Source: Streptomyces griseus subsp. griseus
GTDB lineage: Bacteria; Actinomycetota; Actinomycetes; Streptomycetales; Streptomycetaceae
Direction of reading: 5' to 3'
Assembly (NCBI RefSeq): GCF_000720255.1
Contig: NZ_JOJE01000032.1
Coordinates: 1-64,000 of the forward strand
Length of the DNA stretch: 64,000 nt
Below, one piece after another: positions 46,068 through 56,595 of the stretch (position 1 is its first letter; each line of letters begins with the position of its first letter). A program made the position numbers and the translations under genes. Below the pieces are notes generated by a model. That model had not been told where the DNA came from and did not search any database. It was given only the letters and a program-made list of their open reading frames with translations.

Positions 46068-46730
46068 CTACTTGATGTCGTCCTCGCGCTTCAGCGCCTC
46101 GAGCGCGCGACGGGTGACCTCGTCCACCGGACCCAGCGCCGAGATCGTGACGACCAGGCCCTGCGCCTTGTAGTAGTCGATGATCGGCTCGGTCTGCGTG
46201 TGGTAGACCTCGAGCCGCTTGCGGACGGTCTCCTCGGAGTCGTCGTCACGCTGGTACAGCTCACCGCCGCACACGTCGCAGACGCCGTCCTTGGTCGGCT
46301 TCTTGTACGTCTCGTGGAAGACGTGCGACGAGTCGTTGCGGCAGATGCGCCGGCCGGCGATCCGCTTGACGACCTCCTCCTCCGGCACCTCGAGGTCCAG
46401 CACCGCGTCCAACTTGATCGCCTCGGTCTTCAGCAGCTCGTCCAGTGCCTCGGCCTGCGAGACGTTGCGCGGGAACCCGTCGAGCAGGAAGCCGTTCTCG
46501 GCGTCGGGCTGCTCCATGCGGTCCTTGGCCATCGCGATGGTGACCTCGTCCGGGACGAGGTTGCCGGCGTCCATGTAGGACTTCGCGAGTTTCCCGAGCT
46601 CCGTCTGCTGGCTGATGTTGGCGCGGAACAGGTCACCCGTGGAGATGTGCGGCACGCGCAGCTTCTCGGCAAGACGAGTGGCCTGTGTGCCCTTCCCGGC
46701 ACCCGGCGGCCCGACGAGGACGATTCGCAT
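46068..46730 (-). CDS. adk: Adenylate kinase
   Basis: 220 residues. P-loop GPPGAGKGTQ (7-16), STGDLFR, DGFPRNVSQAEAL and a long LID (about 125-165) with three cysteines (one in RRICRN, two in VCDVC) that may hold a partial metal site. ATG overlaps the secY stop by 1 nt. Confidence 0.97.
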   Translation of the reverse strand: MRIVLVGPPGAGKGTQATRLAEKLRVPHISTGDLFRANISQQTELGKLAKSYMDAGNLVPDEVTIAMAKDRMEQPDAENGFLLDGFPRNVSQAEALDELLKTEAIKLDAVLDLEVPEEEVVKRIAGRRICRNDSSHVFHETYKKPTKDGVCDVCGGELYQRDDDSEETVRKRLEVYHTQTEPIIDYYKAQGLVVTISALGPVDEVTRRALEALKREDDIK

Positions 46731-48043
46731 CAGCGGAGGAACCCTTCGTAATTGCGCTGCTGGAGCTGGCTCTCGATCTGCTTCACCGTCTCGAGGCCGA
46801 CACCCACGATGATCAGGATGCTGGTCCCGCCGAACGGGAAGTTCTGGTTGGCCTGGAAGCCGATCAACGCCATTGTCGGTACGAGAGCGATCAGACCCAG
46901 ATACAGCGAACCCGGCCAGGTGATCCGGTTGAGCACGTACGAAAGGTACTCAGCGGTCGGCCTGCCAGCCCGGATGCCCGGGATGAAGCCACCATACTTC
47001 TTCATGTTGTCGGCGACTTCCTCGGGGTTGAAGGAGATCGCCACGTAGAAGAACGCGAAGAAAACGATGAGCAAGAAGTACGCAGTGATGTAAATCGGGT
47101 GGTCGCCCTTGGTCAGGTTCTGCTCGACCCAGCGCTTCCAGCCCGAGTCACCGCTGGAGAACTGCGCGATCAGAGCCGGGATGTAGAGCAGCGACGACGC
47201 GAAGATGACCGGGATCACACCGGCCTGGTTCACCTTCAGCGGGATGTACGTGGACGTACCACCGTAGGAGCGGCGGCCGATCATGCGCTTCGCGTACTGC
47301 ACGGGGATGCGGCGCTGGGCCTGCTCGACGAAGACCACCAGGCCGACCATGACCAGGCCGACGAGGATGACGGTGCTGAACTCGATCCAGCCGCCGGCCA
47401 GGGTGCCCTGCTTCTTGATGGCCCACAGCGCGGACGGGAAGGTGGCGGCGATCGAGATGAACATCAGGATCGACATGCCGTTGCCGATGCCGCGGTCGGT
47501 GATGAGCTCACCGAGCCACATGACCATGGCCGTACCTGCGGTCATGCAGATGACCATGACGATGGTGCTGAAGATCGCGCGGTCCGGGACGATCTGGCTG
47601 GCGACCGTGCAACCGGAGAAGAGGGCGCCGCTGCGGGCGGTGGCCACCAGGCCGGTGCCCTGCAGGATGGCGAGCGCCACGGTGAGGTAACGGGTGTACT
47701 GCGTGATCTTCGCCGTACCGGCCTGGCCCTCCTTCTTGAGGGCTTCCAGGCGCGGGATGACCACGGTCAGCAGCTGGAGGATGATGCTGGCCGTGATATA
47801 CGGCATGATGCCCAGCGCGAAGATCGTGATCTGGAGCAGCGCGCCGCCGCTGAACATGTTGACCAGACCGAAGAGGCCCTGGTTGCCGGACGCCTGGTCC
47901 ACACACTCCTGGACACTCTTGTAGTCGACGCCCGGGATCGGGATGTGGGTCCCGACCCGGTAGACCACGATGATGCCGAGCGTGAAGAGCAGCTTCTTGC
48001 GCAGGTCGGGCGTCTTGAACGCCCGGGCGAACGCGGTGAGCAC
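46730..48043 (-). CDS. secY: Preprotein translocase subunit SecY
   Basis: 437 residues with ten membrane helices; signatures GIMPYITASIILQLL in helix 2 and the cytoplasmic basic loop before PLKVNQAGVIPVIFASS. Central channel of Sec export. Separated from rplO by 175 nt with a hairpin, so it may have its own promoter. Confidence 0.97.
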   Translation of the reverse strand: MLTAFARAFKTPDLRKKLLFTLGIIVVYRVGTHIPIPGVDYKSVQECVDQASGNQGLFGLVNMFSGGALLQITIFALGIMPYITASIILQLLTVVIPRLEALKKEGQAGTAKITQYTRYLTVALAILQGTGLVATARSGALFSGCTVASQIVPDRAIFSTIVMVICMTAGTAMVMWLGELITDRGIGNGMSILMFISIAATFPSALWAIKKQGTLAGGWIEFSTVILVGLVMVGLVVFVEQAQRRIPVQYAKRMIGRRSYGGTSTYIPLKVNQAGVIPVIFASSLLYIPALIAQFSSGDSGWKRWVEQNLTKGDHPIYITAYFLLIVFFAFFYVAISFNPEEVADNMKKYGGFIPGIRAGRPTAEYLSYVLNRITWPGSLYLGLIALVPTMALIGFQANQNFPFGGTSILIIVGVGLETVKQIESQLQQRNYEGFLR

Positions 48044-48162
48044 GGTGCCTCCTGCGACCCCCGCGCAACTGCGTCAAGGGTGACGGTCTTGAGGTTCGAC
48101 GAATACGTGAAAGAGCAGTGCAGGCCACCTTACCGGCCTCACCGCCCGCCTTGGAACGACCA

Positions 48163-48195
48163 ACCGGGGATACCTCATTGTGAGGTATCCCCGGT
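48163..48195 (-). terminator. 15-bp hairpin between rplO and secY
   Basis: ACCGGGGATACCTCA (48163-48177) pairs perfectly with 48181-48195, leaving a 3-nt TTG loop. It lies 24 nt after the rplO stop. The loop is too tight to close fully, so the top pair opens. It probably attenuates the spc operon before secY-adk-map. Confidence 0.65.
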
Positions 48196-48218
48196 CGGGA
48201 CTGCTTACGTCATCGCGC

Positions 48219-48674
48219 TCAGACGAGCTCGGTGACCGTACCGCCGGCGGCGGTGATCTTCTCCTTGGCGGAGCCGGAGACGGCGTCGACCGTCACCTGC
48301 AGCGCCACGGTGACCTCGCCCTGGCCGAGGACCTTGACGAGCGCGTTCTTGCGAACGGCACCCTTGGCGACCAGACCCTCGACGGTGACCTCGCCACCCT
48401 CGGGGTACAGCGACGCCAGCTTGTCGAGGTTCACGACCTGGTACTCGGTCTTGAACGGGTTCTTGAAGCCCTTCAGCTTCGGGAGGCGCATGTGGAGGGG
48501 CATCTGGCCACCCTCGAAGCGCTCCGGAACCTGGTAACGGGCCTTGGTGCCCTTGGTACCACGACCGGCCGTCTTACCCTTCGACGCCTCACCACGACCG
48601 ACACGGGTCTTGGCGGTCTTGGCGCCCGGGGCGGGACGGAGGTTGTGGATCTTGAGCGGGTTGTTCTCCGCCAT
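48219..48674 (-). CDS. rplO: 50S ribosomal protein L15
   Basis: 151 residues: [20 protein letters not shown] and [20 protein letters not shown], then a C-terminal [14 protein letters not shown]. Follows rpmD by 2 nt. Confidence 0.97.
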   Translation of the reverse strand: MAENNPLKIHNLRPAPGAKTAKTRVGRGEASKGKTAGRGTKGTKARYQVPERFEGGQMPLHMRLPKLKGFKNPFKTEYQVVNLDKLASLYPEGGEVTVEGLVAKGAVRKNALVKVLGQGEVTVALQVTVDAVSGSAKEKITAAGGTVTELV

Positions 48675-48676
48675 GA

Positions 48677-48859
48677 TCAGTCGACCTCCTCGACCGTCAC
48701 GAGGTGGCGGACGGTGTGCACCATGCCGCGGAACTCGGGGCGGTCCTCCTTGACGACCTGCGTGTTGATGCCCTTGAGACCAAGGGAGCGCAGGGTGTCA
48801 CGGTGGTTCTGCTTGCTGCCGATGTAGGACTTGACCTGCGTAATCTTGAGCTGCGCCAT
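48677..48859 (-). CDS. rpmD: 50S ribosomal protein L30
   Basis: 60 residues from ATG 48859 ([20 protein letters not shown]). The start, 2 nt after rpsE, is fixed by the normal L30 length. Confidence 0.97.
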   Translation of the reverse strand: MAQLKITQVKSYIGSKQNHRDTLRSLGLKGINTQVVKEDRPEFRGMVHTVRHLVTVEEVD

Positions 48860-48861
48860 GA

Positions 48862-49467
48862 TTACGCACCCGCCCCGGCACGCGCACGGAGAAGAGCCGC
48901 GGGGGCGACGTCCTCGAGCGGCAGACCACGGCGGGCCGCGATCTCCTCGGGACGCTGCAGACCCTTCAGGGCCTCCACGGTCGCGTGCACGATGTTGATG
49001 GCGTTGTCGGAGCCGAGCGACTTCGACAGCACGTCGTGAATACCGGCGCACTCGAGCACGGCACGCACCGGACCACCGGCGATAACACCGGTACCGGGGG
49101 ACGCGGGCTTGAGCAGCACGACGCCGGCAGCCTTCTCACCCTGGATGGGGTGCGGGATGGTGCCCTGGATCCGGGGGACCTTGAAGAAGTGCTTCTTGGC
49201 CTCCTCAACACCCTTGGCGATGGCGGCCGGCACCTCCTTGGCCTTGCCGTAACCGACACCCACGGTGCCGTCACCGTCGCCCACCACGACCAGCGCGGTG
49301 AAGCTGAAGCGACGACCACCCTTCACAACCTTGGCGACGCGGTTGATCGCGACGACGCGCTCAACGTACGCGGTCTTCTCGGCGGCAGCAGCGCCGCCGT
49401 CACGGCCCTTCCGGTCCCGCCGCTCGCCGCCACCGGCACCGCCACCGCGGCGCTGGGGTCCAGCCAT
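48862..49467 (-). CDS. rpsE: 30S ribosomal protein S5
   Basis: 201 residues. A Gly/Arg-rich N-terminal extension (about 1-30) precedes the double-stranded RNA-binding-like domain [20 protein letters not shown] and the C-terminal domain with [19 protein letters not shown]. Confidence 0.97.
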   Translation of the reverse strand: MAGPQRRGGGAGGGERRDRKGRDGGAAAAEKTAYVERVVAINRVAKVVKGGRRFSFTALVVVGDGDGTVGVGYGKAKEVPAAIAKGVEEAKKHFFKVPRIQGTIPHPIQGEKAAGVVLLKPASPGTGVIAGGPVRAVLECAGIHDVLSKSLGSDNAINIVHATVEALKGLQRPEEIAARRGLPLEDVAPAALLRARAGAGA

Positions 49468-49506
49468 TGGAATTACCTCTCTCTGTTTCCGCTAGCTACG
49501 GCAGGC

Positions 49507-49890
49507 TCAGAACTTGAGCCCGGCTTCGCGGGCGGCGTCCGCCAGAGCGGCGATGCGCCCGGCGTACTGGTTGCCACCACGGTCGAACACGACAGCCTCG
49601 ACACCGGCGGCCTTGGCACGCTCGGCGACCAGGGCGCCGACCTGCTTGGCCTGCGCGGACTTGTCGCCCTCGCCACCGCGGATCGAGGTGTCCAGGGTGG
49701 ACGCCGACGCAAGGGTGTGACCCTTGATGTCGTCGATCACCTGGGCCACGATGTGGCGGTTCGAGCGGGTAACGACCAGACGCGGACGCTCCGCCGTACC
49801 GTTGATCGACTTGCGGATCCGGATGTGGCGGCGCTTGATCGCGGCGCGCTTGTAAGCGTCGCCCTTGAGGATCTTCTGCCCGTATGCCAT
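49507..49890 (-). CDS. rplR: 50S ribosomal protein L18
   Basis: 127 residues: [18 protein letters not shown] and the C-terminal [19 protein letters not shown]. Binds 5S rRNA with L5. Starts 3 nt after rplF. Confidence 0.97.
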   Translation of the reverse strand: MAYGQKILKGDAYKRAAIKRRHIRIRKSINGTAERPRLVVTRSNRHIVAQVIDDIKGHTLASASTLDTSIRGGEGDKSAQAKQVGALVAERAKAAGVEAVVFDRGGNQYAGRIAALADAAREAGLKF

Positions 49891-49893
49891 GGC

Positions 49894-50433
49894 TTACTTA
49901 CCCGCCTTTCCGACCTTGCGGCGGATGACTTCGCCCTCGTACTTGACGCCCTTGGCCTTGTACGGGTCGGGCTTGCGCAGCTTGCGGATGTTGGCCGCAA
50001 CCTCGCCGACCTTCTGCTTGTCGATGCCCTCGACCTGGAAGCGGGTCGGGGTCTCCACCTTGAAGGTGATGCCCTCGGGCGCCTCGACGGTGATCGGGTG
50101 GCTGTAGCCGAGAGCGAACTCCAGGTTCGAACCCTTGGCGGTCACTCGGTAACCGACACCGCTGATCTCGAGCTTCTTCACGTAACCCTGGGTCACGCCG
50201 GTGATCATGTTCGCCACCAGCGTGCGGGACAGGCCGTGCAGGGCCTTGCTCAGACGCTCGTCGTTGGGGCGGGTGACGTTCAGGACGCCGTCCTCACCCT
50301 TGGCGATCTCGATCGGCGCCACGACAGTGTGGGTCAGCGAGCCCTTGGGGCCCTTGACCGAGACCGTCTGGCCGTCGATGGTGACGTCCACGCCGGCGGG
50401 AACCGTGATGGGGAGCTTGCCAATACGCGACAT
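49894..50433 (-). CDS. rplF: 50S ribosomal protein L6
   Basis: 179 residues with two similar domains: [20 protein letters not shown] and the C-terminal [22 protein letters not shown] signature. 24 nt after rpsH. Confidence 0.97.
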   Translation of the reverse strand: MSRIGKLPITVPAGVDVTIDGQTVSVKGPKGSLTHTVVAPIEIAKGEDGVLNVTRPNDERLSKALHGLSRTLVANMITGVTQGYVKKLEISGVGYRVTAKGSNLEFALGYSHPITVEAPEGITFKVETPTRFQVEGIDKQKVGEVAANIRKLRKPDPYKAKGVKYEGEVIRRKVGKAGK

Positions 50434-50457
50434 AGCTGTTTCCTCCGTTCCCTTCCG

Positions 50458-50856
50458 TTACCAGACGTAGGCGAGGACTTCTCCGCCTACGCCCTTCTTG
50501 CCGGCCTGCTTGTCGGTGAGGAGTCCGTGCGACGTGGAGATGATCGCCACGCCGAGACCGCCCAGCACCTTCGGCAGGGAGGTGGACTTCGCGTACACCC
50601 GGAGACCGGGCTTGGAGATCCGCTTGATGCCCGCGATGGAGCGCTCACGGTTGGGGCCGAACTTCAGCTCCAGGACGAGGTTCTTGCCGACCTCGGCGTC
50701 CTCGACCTTCCAGCCCGTGATGAAGCCCTCCTGCTGGAGGATCTCCGCGATGTGCGACTTGATCTTCGATGCCGGCATCGTCACGGAGTCGTGGTATGCC
50801 GAGTTCGCGTTCCGCAGACGCGTAAGCATGTCTGCGATCGGATCAGTCATGGTCAT
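50458..50856 (-). CDS. rpsH: 30S ribosomal protein S8
   Basis: 132 residues from ATG 50856 ([20 protein letters not shown]); a longer in-frame start exists but this one gives the normal length. C-terminal [20 protein letters not shown] is the family signature. A 239-nt gap separates it from rpsN. Confidence 0.96.
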   Translation of the reverse strand: MTMTDPIADMLTRLRNANSAYHDSVTMPASKIKSHIAEILQQEGFITGWKVEDAEVGKNLVLELKFGPNRERSIAGIKRISKPGLRVYAKSTSLPKVLGGLGVAIISTSHGLLTDKQAGKKGVGGEVLAYVW

Positions 50857-51095
50857 GAATTGGCCTTCGGCCTCTCTCGCCGGGGTTTCCTGGTGCGCCA
50901 TCCCTCTCCCCGATCCGAGACGGGACGGGTGCGGCGCGGTGGACCTACGGCGTAGTAAGCAAACATTAGCGGGCTCGGCCCGCGGGCGTACGGGCGACCG
51001 TCAGGCGCCCAACCCTCCAAGCCTAAGCCATGGAAGGGCGGGCGCCTGACACGCCCATTGCTTACCGAGAGCTCCGGGAATCCCTAAAAGGGGGA

Positions 51096-51281
51096 TTACC
51101 AGGAGCTCTTGGTCACGCCCGGCAGCTCGCCACGGTGAGCCATCTCACGAAGGCACACGCGGCAGAGGCCGAACTTGCGGTACACGGAGTGCGGGCGGCC
51201 GCAGCGCTGGCAGCGGGTGTAGCCACGCACACCGAACTTGGGCTTGCGAGCAGCCTTAGCGATCAGAGCCTTCTTCGCCAT
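51096..51281 (-). CDS. rpsN: 30S ribosomal protein S14, zinc-binding type Z
   Basis: 61 residues from ATG 51281. Four zinc cysteines in CQRCGRP and [10 protein letters not shown] mark the short zinc form. Streptomyces usually also carries a zinc-free S14 elsewhere. Starts 5 nt after rplE. Confidence 0.96.
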   Translation of the reverse strand: MAKKALIAKAARKPKFGVRGYTRCQRCGRPHSVYRKFGLCRVCLREMAHRGELPGVTKSSW

Positions 51282-51286
51282 CTCGC

Positions 51287-51844
51287 TCACGCCTCCTTGA
51301 AGGGGAAGCCGAGGTGACGAAGGAGCGCACGGCCCTCAGCGTCGTTGGTCGCCGTGGTGACCACGGTGATGTCCATGCCCCGGGTACGGTCGATCTTGTC
51401 CTGGTCGATCTCGTGGAACATGACCTGCTCGGTGAGACCGAAGGTGTAGTTGCCACGGCCGTCGAACTGCTTGGGGGACAGGCCGCGGAAGTCGCGGATG
51501 CGCGGCAGCGCGAGCGACAGGGTGCGGTCCAGGAACTCCCACATGCGGTCGCCACGAAGCGTGACGTGGGCACCGATCGGCTGACCCTCACGCAGCTTGA
51601 ACTGCGCGATGGACTTGCGGGCCTTGGTGACGGCCGGCTTCTGACCGGTGATCGTGGTGAGGTCGCGGATGGCGCCCTCGATCAGCTTGGAGTCGCGGGC
51701 GGCGTCGCCCACACCCATGTTGACCACGATCTTGACGAGGCCGGGAACCTGCATGACGTTCTCGTACTTGAACTCGTCACGCAGCTTGCCCGCGATGTCC
51801 TCGCGGTACTTCGTCTTCAGACGCGGAGTGGTGGTGGTAGCCAT
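51287..51844 (-). CDS. rplE: 50S ribosomal protein L5
   Basis: 185 residues: [16 protein letters not shown] and [20 protein letters not shown] signatures. Binds 5S rRNA. The start overlaps the rplX stop. Confidence 0.97.
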   Translation of the reverse strand: MATTTTPRLKTKYREDIAGKLRDEFKYENVMQVPGLVKIVVNMGVGDAARDSKLIEGAIRDLTTITGQKPAVTKARKSIAQFKLREGQPIGAHVTLRGDRMWEFLDRTLSLALPRIRDFRGLSPKQFDGRGNYTFGLTEQVMFHEIDQDKIDRTRGMDITVVTTATNDAEGRALLRHLGFPFKEA

Positions 51845-52167
51845 CAGATGTCCTCACCCGTCCGCTTGGCAACGCGGATCTTGTTGCCTTCGTCGTCGAA
51901 GCGGTAACCGACGCGGGTCACAACCTTGTTGCCGTCCTTCTCCACGACCAGCTGGACGTTGGAGACGTGGATCGGCGCCTCGGTGGTGACGATGCCGCCG
52001 GCCTGCGAGCCCTTGGCGGTCGGGCCGGCCTTGGTGTGCTTCTTGACCCGGTTGACACCCTCGACCAGGACGCGGTCCTCGCGGGGGAAGGCCGCGATGA
52101 CCTTGCCCTGCTTGCCCTTGTCCTTACCGGTGATGACCTGGACCAGGTCGCCCTTCTTGATCTTCAT
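51844..52167 (-). CDS. rplX: 50S ribosomal protein L24
   Basis: 107 residues with the KOW motif [20 protein letters not shown]. 2 nt after rplN and 1-nt overlap with rplE. Confidence 0.97.
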   Translation of the reverse strand: MKIKKGDLVQVITGKDKGKQGKVIAAFPREDRVLVEGVNRVKKHTKAGPTAKGSQAGGIVTTEAPIHVSNVQLVVEKDGNKVVTRVGYRFDDEGNKIRVAKRTGEDI

Positions 52168-52169
52168 GC

Positions 52170-52538
52170 TTACAGCACCTCCGGCGCGAGCGAGATGATC
52201 TTCATGAACTTCTTCTCGCGCAGCTCACGGCCGACCGGGCCGAAGATACGGGTGCCGCGAGGGTCGCCGTCGTTCTTCAGAATGACGGCGGCGTTCTCGT
52301 CGAAGCGGATGTACGAGCCGTCCGGACGGCGGCGCTCCTTGACGGTGCGAACGATGACCGCCTTGACGACGTCACCCTTCTTCACGTTGCCACCGGGGAT
52401 CGCGTCCTTGACGGTGGCGACGATGACGTCACCGATGCCCGCGTAGCGGCGACCGGAGCCACCGAGCACACGGATGCAAAGGATCTCCTTCGCACCAGTG
52501 TTGTCGGCGACACGCAGTCGCGACTCCTGCTGGATCAC
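52170..52538 (-). CDS. rplN: 50S ribosomal protein L14
   Basis: 122 residues from GTG 52538, with AGGAG upstream. [19 protein letters not shown] at the start and [13 protein letters not shown] at the end are typical. An unusual 321-nt gap lies upstream. Confidence 0.97.
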   Translation of the reverse strand: MIQQESRLRVADNTGAKEILCIRVLGGSGRRYAGIGDVIVATVKDAIPGGNVKKGDVVKAVIVRTVKERRRPDGSYIRFDENAAVILKNDGDPRGTRIFGPVGRELREKKFMKIISLAPEVL

Positions 52539-52859
52539 GTCTATCTCCTGTTTGTCTGCCGGTTCCCGCAGGGGCCTTGTCGGGCCGAACCTGCGAGCCT
52601 GGCGGAACCGTCCTGCCGGGATACCCCCGCAGGAATTACTTGCCGACCCGGCCGGGCCGCGGGGCCGCTCTCGCGACGAGCGCGAGTGCCTCACGCACCT
52701 CGGCCGGGCTTCCCGGCGGCGGCTCCGTAAGTCGTTCACGGAACTCGCCGGGCGGCGGTCTTTCTTCGGTCGGGCGAAAACCTCGCCGGGAGCGCCCGGC
52801 CGGGCCGGGGCCCGGGGGCGAGCCCCCGGCGGGGGCAGCGGGGGCGAACCCCCGCTTGA
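52539..52859 (-). other. Long hairpin-rich gap between rpsQ and rplN
   Basis: 321 nt with no supported gene in the middle of the S10-spc cluster, where neighbours are mostly 1-40 nt apart. Right after the rpsQ stop are two tandem hairpins: CCGGGGGC/GCCCCCGG (52812-52829, 2-nt gap) and GCGGGGG/CCCCCGC (52838-52855, CGAA loop). Further GC-rich inverted stretches follow. It may hold a terminator plus a new promoter for rplN onward; I see no convincing -35/-10 pair. Confidence 0.6.
52812..52855 (-). terminator. Tandem GC hairpins after rpsQ
   Basis: Two adjacent perfect stems of 8 and 7 bp, 5 nt after the rpsQ stop, without a T-run. Possible terminator or attenuator splitting the S10 part from the spc part. 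Confidence 0.5.
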
Positions 52860-53147
52860 TTACTTCGCCTTCTCGAGGATCTCGACGACGCGCCAGCGCT
52901 TCGTCGCGGACAGCGGCCGGGTCTCCGCGAGGAGGACACGGTCGCCGACACCCGCGGCGTTCTGCTCGTCGTGCGCCTTGAGCCTGCTGGTACGGCGGAT
53001 GACCTTGCCGTACAGCGCGTGCTTGACGCGGTCCTCGACGGCGACGACGACGGTCTTGTCCATCTTGTCGCTGACGACGAGACCCTCACGGGTCTTGCGG
53101 AAGCCGCGGGCCTCTGCAGTCTGCTCAGTCACGTTGCTCTCACTCAT
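52860..53147 (-). CDS. rpsQ: 30S ribosomal protein S17
   Basis: 95 residues. An N-terminal extension (about 1-15) and the OB-fold core [20 protein letters not shown] to [18 protein letters not shown]. Overlaps rpmC by 1 nt. Confidence 0.97.
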   Translation of the reverse strand: MSESNVTEQTAEARGFRKTREGLVVSDKMDKTVVVAVEDRVKHALYGKVIRRTSRLKAHDEQNAAGVGDRVLLAETRPLSATKRWRVVEILEKAK

Positions 53148-53371
53148 CAGGCGCTCTCCACCGTCTCGATGCCCAGCTCGCGCTCACGCATCAGGGTGTA
53201 GATCCGCGCGATGTCCTTACGGACGGCCTTCAGCCGGCCGTGGTTCTCGAGCTGACCGGTCGCCGCCTGGAAGCGGAGGTTGAACAGCTCTTCCTTGGCC
53301 TCGCGGAGCTTGTTCAGCAGCTCCTCGTTGCCCAGCTCGCGCAGCTCGGACGCCTTGGTACCGGCCGACAT
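53147..53371 (-). CDS. rpmC: 50S ribosomal protein L29
   Basis: 74 residues from ATG 53371, overlapping the rplP stop (TGATG). Helical hairpin with [20 protein letters not shown]. The adjacent GTG 3 nt upstream is an alternative but less likely start. Confidence 0.96.
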   Translation of the reverse strand: MSAGTKASELRELGNEELLNKLREAKEELFNLRFQAATGQLENHGRLKAVRKDIARIYTLMRERELGIETVESA

Positions 53372-53790
53372 CACGCTTCACCTGCCTCGCGCTTGACGAT
53401 CCGGCACTTCATCGGCAGCTTGTGGGCCGCACGGGTCAGCGCCTCACGGGCGATCTTCTCGTTGGGGTACGACAGCTCGAACATCACGCGTCCGGGCTTG
53501 ACGTTGGCGATCCACCACTCCGGAGAACCCTTACCGGAACCCATGCGGGTCTCGGCGGGCTTCTTGGTGAGCGGACGGTCCGGGTAGATGTTGATCCAGA
53601 CCTTGCCACCACGCTTGATGTGACGCGTCATGGCGATACGAGCGGCCTCGATCTGACGGTTCGTCACGTACGCCGGGGTCAGCGCCTGGATACCGTACTC
53701 GCCGAACGCAACCGTCGTGCCACCCTTGGCGGCGCCGGAGCGCCCCGGGTGGTGCTGCTTGCGGTGCTTGACCCTACGGGGGATCAGCAT
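53371..53790 (-). CDS. rplP: 50S ribosomal protein L16
   Basis: 139 residues: [19 protein letters not shown] and [20 protein letters not shown] with the conserved GKGSPEWW. 5 nt after rpsC. Confidence 0.97.
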   Translation of the reverse strand: MLIPRRVKHRKQHHPGRSGAAKGGTTVAFGEYGIQALTPAYVTNRQIEAARIAMTRHIKRGGKVWINIYPDRPLTKKPAETRMGSGKGSPEWWIANVKPGRVMFELSYPNEKIAREALTRAAHKLPMKCRIVKREAGEA

Positions 53791-53795
53791 GTCGG

Positions 53796-54617
53796 TCAGG
53801 CCTCCGTTCCGGTGCTCTCAGCCGGAGCGGCGGGGGCCTCGGCCTTGGGGGCCTCGGCGCCGGCAGCCTGCTGCGGCTTACGACCGCGCCGCTCGCCACC
53901 GCGGCCACCACGGGCCGGGCGGTCGGAGCCGCCACCGCGAGCCGGGCGGTTACCCGCACGGGCGGCAGCGTTCTCGGCGCGGACCTCGGCGATGTTCTTG
54001 ACGTCGCCCTTGTAGATCCAGACCTTCACACCGATGCGGCCGAAGGTCGTCTTGGCCTCGAAGAAGCCGTAGTCCACGTTCGCGCGGAGCGTGTGCAGGG
54101 GCACACGGCCCTCGCGGTAGAACTCCGAGCGGGACATCTCGGCGCCGCCGAGGCGGCCACCGCACTGGATCTTGATGCCCTTGGCGCCGGCCTTCATCGT
54201 GCCCTGCATGCTCTTACGCATGGCGCGACGGAAGGAGACGCGGGAGGAGAGCTGCTCGGCAACGGCCTGAGCAACCAGCTGGGCGTCGGTCTCGGGGCTC
54301 TTGACCTCGAGGATGTTCAGCTGGACCTGCTTGCCCGTGAGCTTCTCGAGGTCGCCGCGGATGCGGTCGGCCTCGGCGCCACGGCGGCCGATGACGATGC
54401 CCGGACGAGCGGTGTGGATGTCCACCCGCACGCGGTCACGGGTGCGCTCGATCTCGACCTTGGAGATGCCGGCGCGCTCCATGCCGGACGTCATCATCCG
54501 ACGGATGGCGACGTCTTCCTTGACGTAGTCCTTGTACAGCTTGTCGGCGTACCAGCGCGACTTGAAGTCGGTGGTGACACCGAGCCGGAACCCATGCGGG
54601 TTAACCTTCTGGCCCAT
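53796..54617 (-). CDS. rpsC: 30S ribosomal protein S3
   Basis: 273 residues. KH domain with [20 protein letters not shown] (about 73-92), then the S3 C-terminal domain. From about residue 213 there is a Gly/Arg/Ala-rich extension typical of streptomycetes. The ATG overlaps the rplV stop. Confidence 0.97.
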   Translation of the reverse strand: MGQKVNPHGFRLGVTTDFKSRWYADKLYKDYVKEDVAIRRMMTSGMERAGISKVEIERTRDRVRVDIHTARPGIVIGRRGAEADRIRGDLEKLTGKQVQLNILEVKSPETDAQLVAQAVAEQLSSRVSFRRAMRKSMQGTMKAGAKGIKIQCGGRLGGAEMSRSEFYREGRVPLHTLRANVDYGFFEAKTTFGRIGVKVWIYKGDVKNIAEVRAENAAARAGNRPARGGGSDRPARGGRGGERRGRKPQQAAGAEAPKAEAPAAPAESTGTEA

Positions 54618-54964
54618 TACCGGGTTCCTTCCTTGCTGCTGACGACCACGGTGATGTGGCTGGTCCGCTTGCGGATCCGGTAGGCGCGGCCCTGGGCGCG
54701 CGGACGGAACCGCTTCAGGGTCGGGCCCTCGTCGACGTACGCCTCGGAGATGAAGAGGCTGTCGGCGTCGGTGTGGTCGTAGTTGTGCGCGGCGTTGGCG
54801 ATGGCGCTGTCAAGCACCTTGCCGACCGGCACGCTCGCGGCCTGCGGGGCGAAACGCAGGACCGCCTGAGCCTCCGTGGCGTCGAGGCCACGGATGAGGT
54901 CCACCACGCGGCGGGCCTTCATGGGCGTGACGCGGATGTACCGCGCCTGGGCCCTGGCTTCCAT
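54617..54964 (-). CDS. rplV: 50S ribosomal protein L22
   Basis: 115 residues from ATG 54964 with AAGGA upstream ([20 protein letters not shown]); an earlier in-frame ATG at 54994 would add 10 non-conserved residues. The exit-tunnel loop [18 protein letters not shown] is intact. Confidence 0.96.
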   Translation of the reverse strand: MEARAQARYIRVTPMKARRVVDLIRGLDATEAQAVLRFAPQAASVPVGKVLDSAIANAAHNYDHTDADSLFISEAYVDEGPTLKRFRPRAQGRAYRIRKRTSHITVVVSSKEGTR

Positions 54965-55006
54965 GGTTGTCCTTCCAGTGTCTGTCATGGTCATTCCACC
55001 CCGCTG

Positions 55007-55288
55007 TTAGCGGCGCTTCGACTTCCGGTCGTCCTTGACGTGACCCCGGAAGGTGCGCGTCGGCGAGAACTCGCCGAGCTTGTGGCCGACCATCGACTCG
55101 GTGACAAACACCGGAATGTGGGTCTTGCCGTTGTGCACCGCGATCGTGTGGCCGAGCATGGCCGGGATGATCATCGAGCGACGGGACCAGGTCTTGATGA
55201 CGTTCTTGGAACCGGCTTCGTTCTGGGCGTCCACCTTCTTGATCAGGTGGTCGTCGACGAAGGGCCCCTTCTTGAGACTGCGCGGCAT
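55007..55288 (-). CDS. rpsS: 30S ribosomal protein S19
   Basis: 93 residues: [19 protein letters not shown] and [20 protein letters not shown]. 12 nt after rplB. Confidence 0.97.
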   Translation of the reverse strand: MPRSLKKGPFVDDHLIKKVDAQNEAGSKNVIKTWSRRSMIIPAMLGHTIAVHNGKTHIPVFVTESMVGHKLGEFSPTRTFRGHVKDDRKSKRR

Positions 55289-55300
55289 CTAAACCCGCTC

Positions 55301-56137
55301 CTAGCGCTTCTTGTTCGTCTTGCGGCGGCGGACGATGTACTTGTTCGAAGCCTTCTTCGGCGAACGAGTACGACCCTCCTTCTGACCCCAGGGGCTGACC
55401 GGGTGGCGACCACCGGAGGTCTTGCCCTCACCACCACCGTGGGGGTGGTCAACCGGGTTCATCGCCACACCGCGAACGGTCGGGCGGACGCCCAGCCAGC
55501 GCTTGCGGCCGGCCTTGCCCCAGTTGATGTTGCTCTGCTCGGCGTTGCCGACCTCGCCGATCGTGGCGCGGCAGCGCTGGTCGACCAGGCGGATCTCACC
55601 GGAGGGCATGCGGAGGTGGGCCATCGAGCCCTCCTTCGCGAGCAGCTGCACGGAGGCACCGGCGGAGCGGGCGAACTTGGCGCCACCGCCCGGACGGAGC
55701 TCGATCGCGTGCAGCGTCGTACCGACCGGGATGTTGCGCAGGGCCAGGTTGTTGCCCGGCTTGATGTCGGCCCCGGGACCGTTCTCGACGCGGTCACCCT
55801 GCTGCAGGTTGCGCGGGGCGAGGATGTAGCGCTTCTCGCCGTCGGCGTAGTGCAGCAGCGCGATGCGCGCGGTGCGGTTGGGGTCGTACTCGATGTGCGC
55901 GACCTTCGCCGGCACGCCGTCCTTGTCGTGACGACGGAAGTCGATCACTCGGTAGGCGCGCTTGTGTCCGCCACCCTGGTGGCGAACGGTCACACGACCG
56001 GCGTTGTTACGGCCGCCCTTGCTGTGCAGGGGGCGGACCAGCGACTTCTCCGGCGTGGACCGCGTGACCTCGACGAAGTCGGCGACGCTGGCGCCACGGC
56101 GGCCCGGCGTAGTCGGCTTGTACTTGCGGATTCCCAT
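55301..56137 (-). CDS. rplB: 50S ribosomal protein L2
   Basis: 278 residues: [20 protein letters not shown] and the peptidyl-transferase-proximal [20 protein letters not shown]. Ends RRRKTNKKR. 38 nt after rplW. Confidence 0.97.
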   Translation of the reverse strand: MGIRKYKPTTPGRRGASVADFVEVTRSTPEKSLVRPLHSKGGRNNAGRVTVRHQGGGHKRAYRVIDFRRHDKDGVPAKVAHIEYDPNRTARIALLHYADGEKRYILAPRNLQQGDRVENGPGADIKPGNNLALRNIPVGTTLHAIELRPGGGAKFARSAGASVQLLAKEGSMAHLRMPSGEIRLVDQRCRATIGEVGNAEQSNINWGKAGRKRWLGVRPTVRGVAMNPVDHPHGGGEGKTSGGRHPVSPWGQKEGRTRSPKKASNKYIVRRRKTNKKR

Positions 56138-56175
56138 TTCTCAGTCCTCGTCCGATATCGGACGATCCGAACCGC

Positions 56176-56595
56176 TTACGCGGTCGGACCGCCGAAGATG
56201 TCGATACGGTCGCCCTCGGCGAGGGTCACGATCGCGCGCTTGGTGCCGGCACGCTGGCCGAAGCCGGTGCGGGTCCGCTTGCGCTTGCCCTGGCGGTTGA
56301 TCGTGTTGACCCCGGTGACCTTGACCGAGAAGACCGCCTGGACGGCCTGCTTGATCTGGGTCTTGTTGGCGCTCGGGTCGACGATGAACGTGTACTTGTT
56401 CTCGTCGAGAAGGGCGTAGCTCTTCTCGGACACGACCGGCTTGATCAGGACGTCACGGTGGTCCGTGTACGCCTTGCTCGCCGGGGTGACGACGGTGTTC
56501 TTGCCCTCGGCAGCGTGGCGACGCGCCTTGGCGACGCGCGCGGCCTTGGCGGCCTTCGCAGCCTTGGAGGCAATGCTCGGGTGACGCGTAGCCAT
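56176..56595 (-). CDS. rplW: 50S ribosomal protein L23
   Basis: 139 residues from ATG 56595, overlapping the rplD stop (TGATG). A Lys/Ala-rich N-terminal extension of about 40 residues precedes the core [19 protein letters not shown]. It forms the exit-tunnel docking site for SRP and trigger factor. Confidence 0.96.
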   Translation of the reverse strand: MATRHPSIASKAAKAAKAARVAKARRHAAEGKNTVVTPASKAYTDHRDVLIKPVVSEKSYALLDENKYTFIVDPSANKTQIKQAVQAVFSVKVTGVNTINRQGKRKRTRTGFGQRAGTKRAIVTLAEGDRIDIFGGPTA

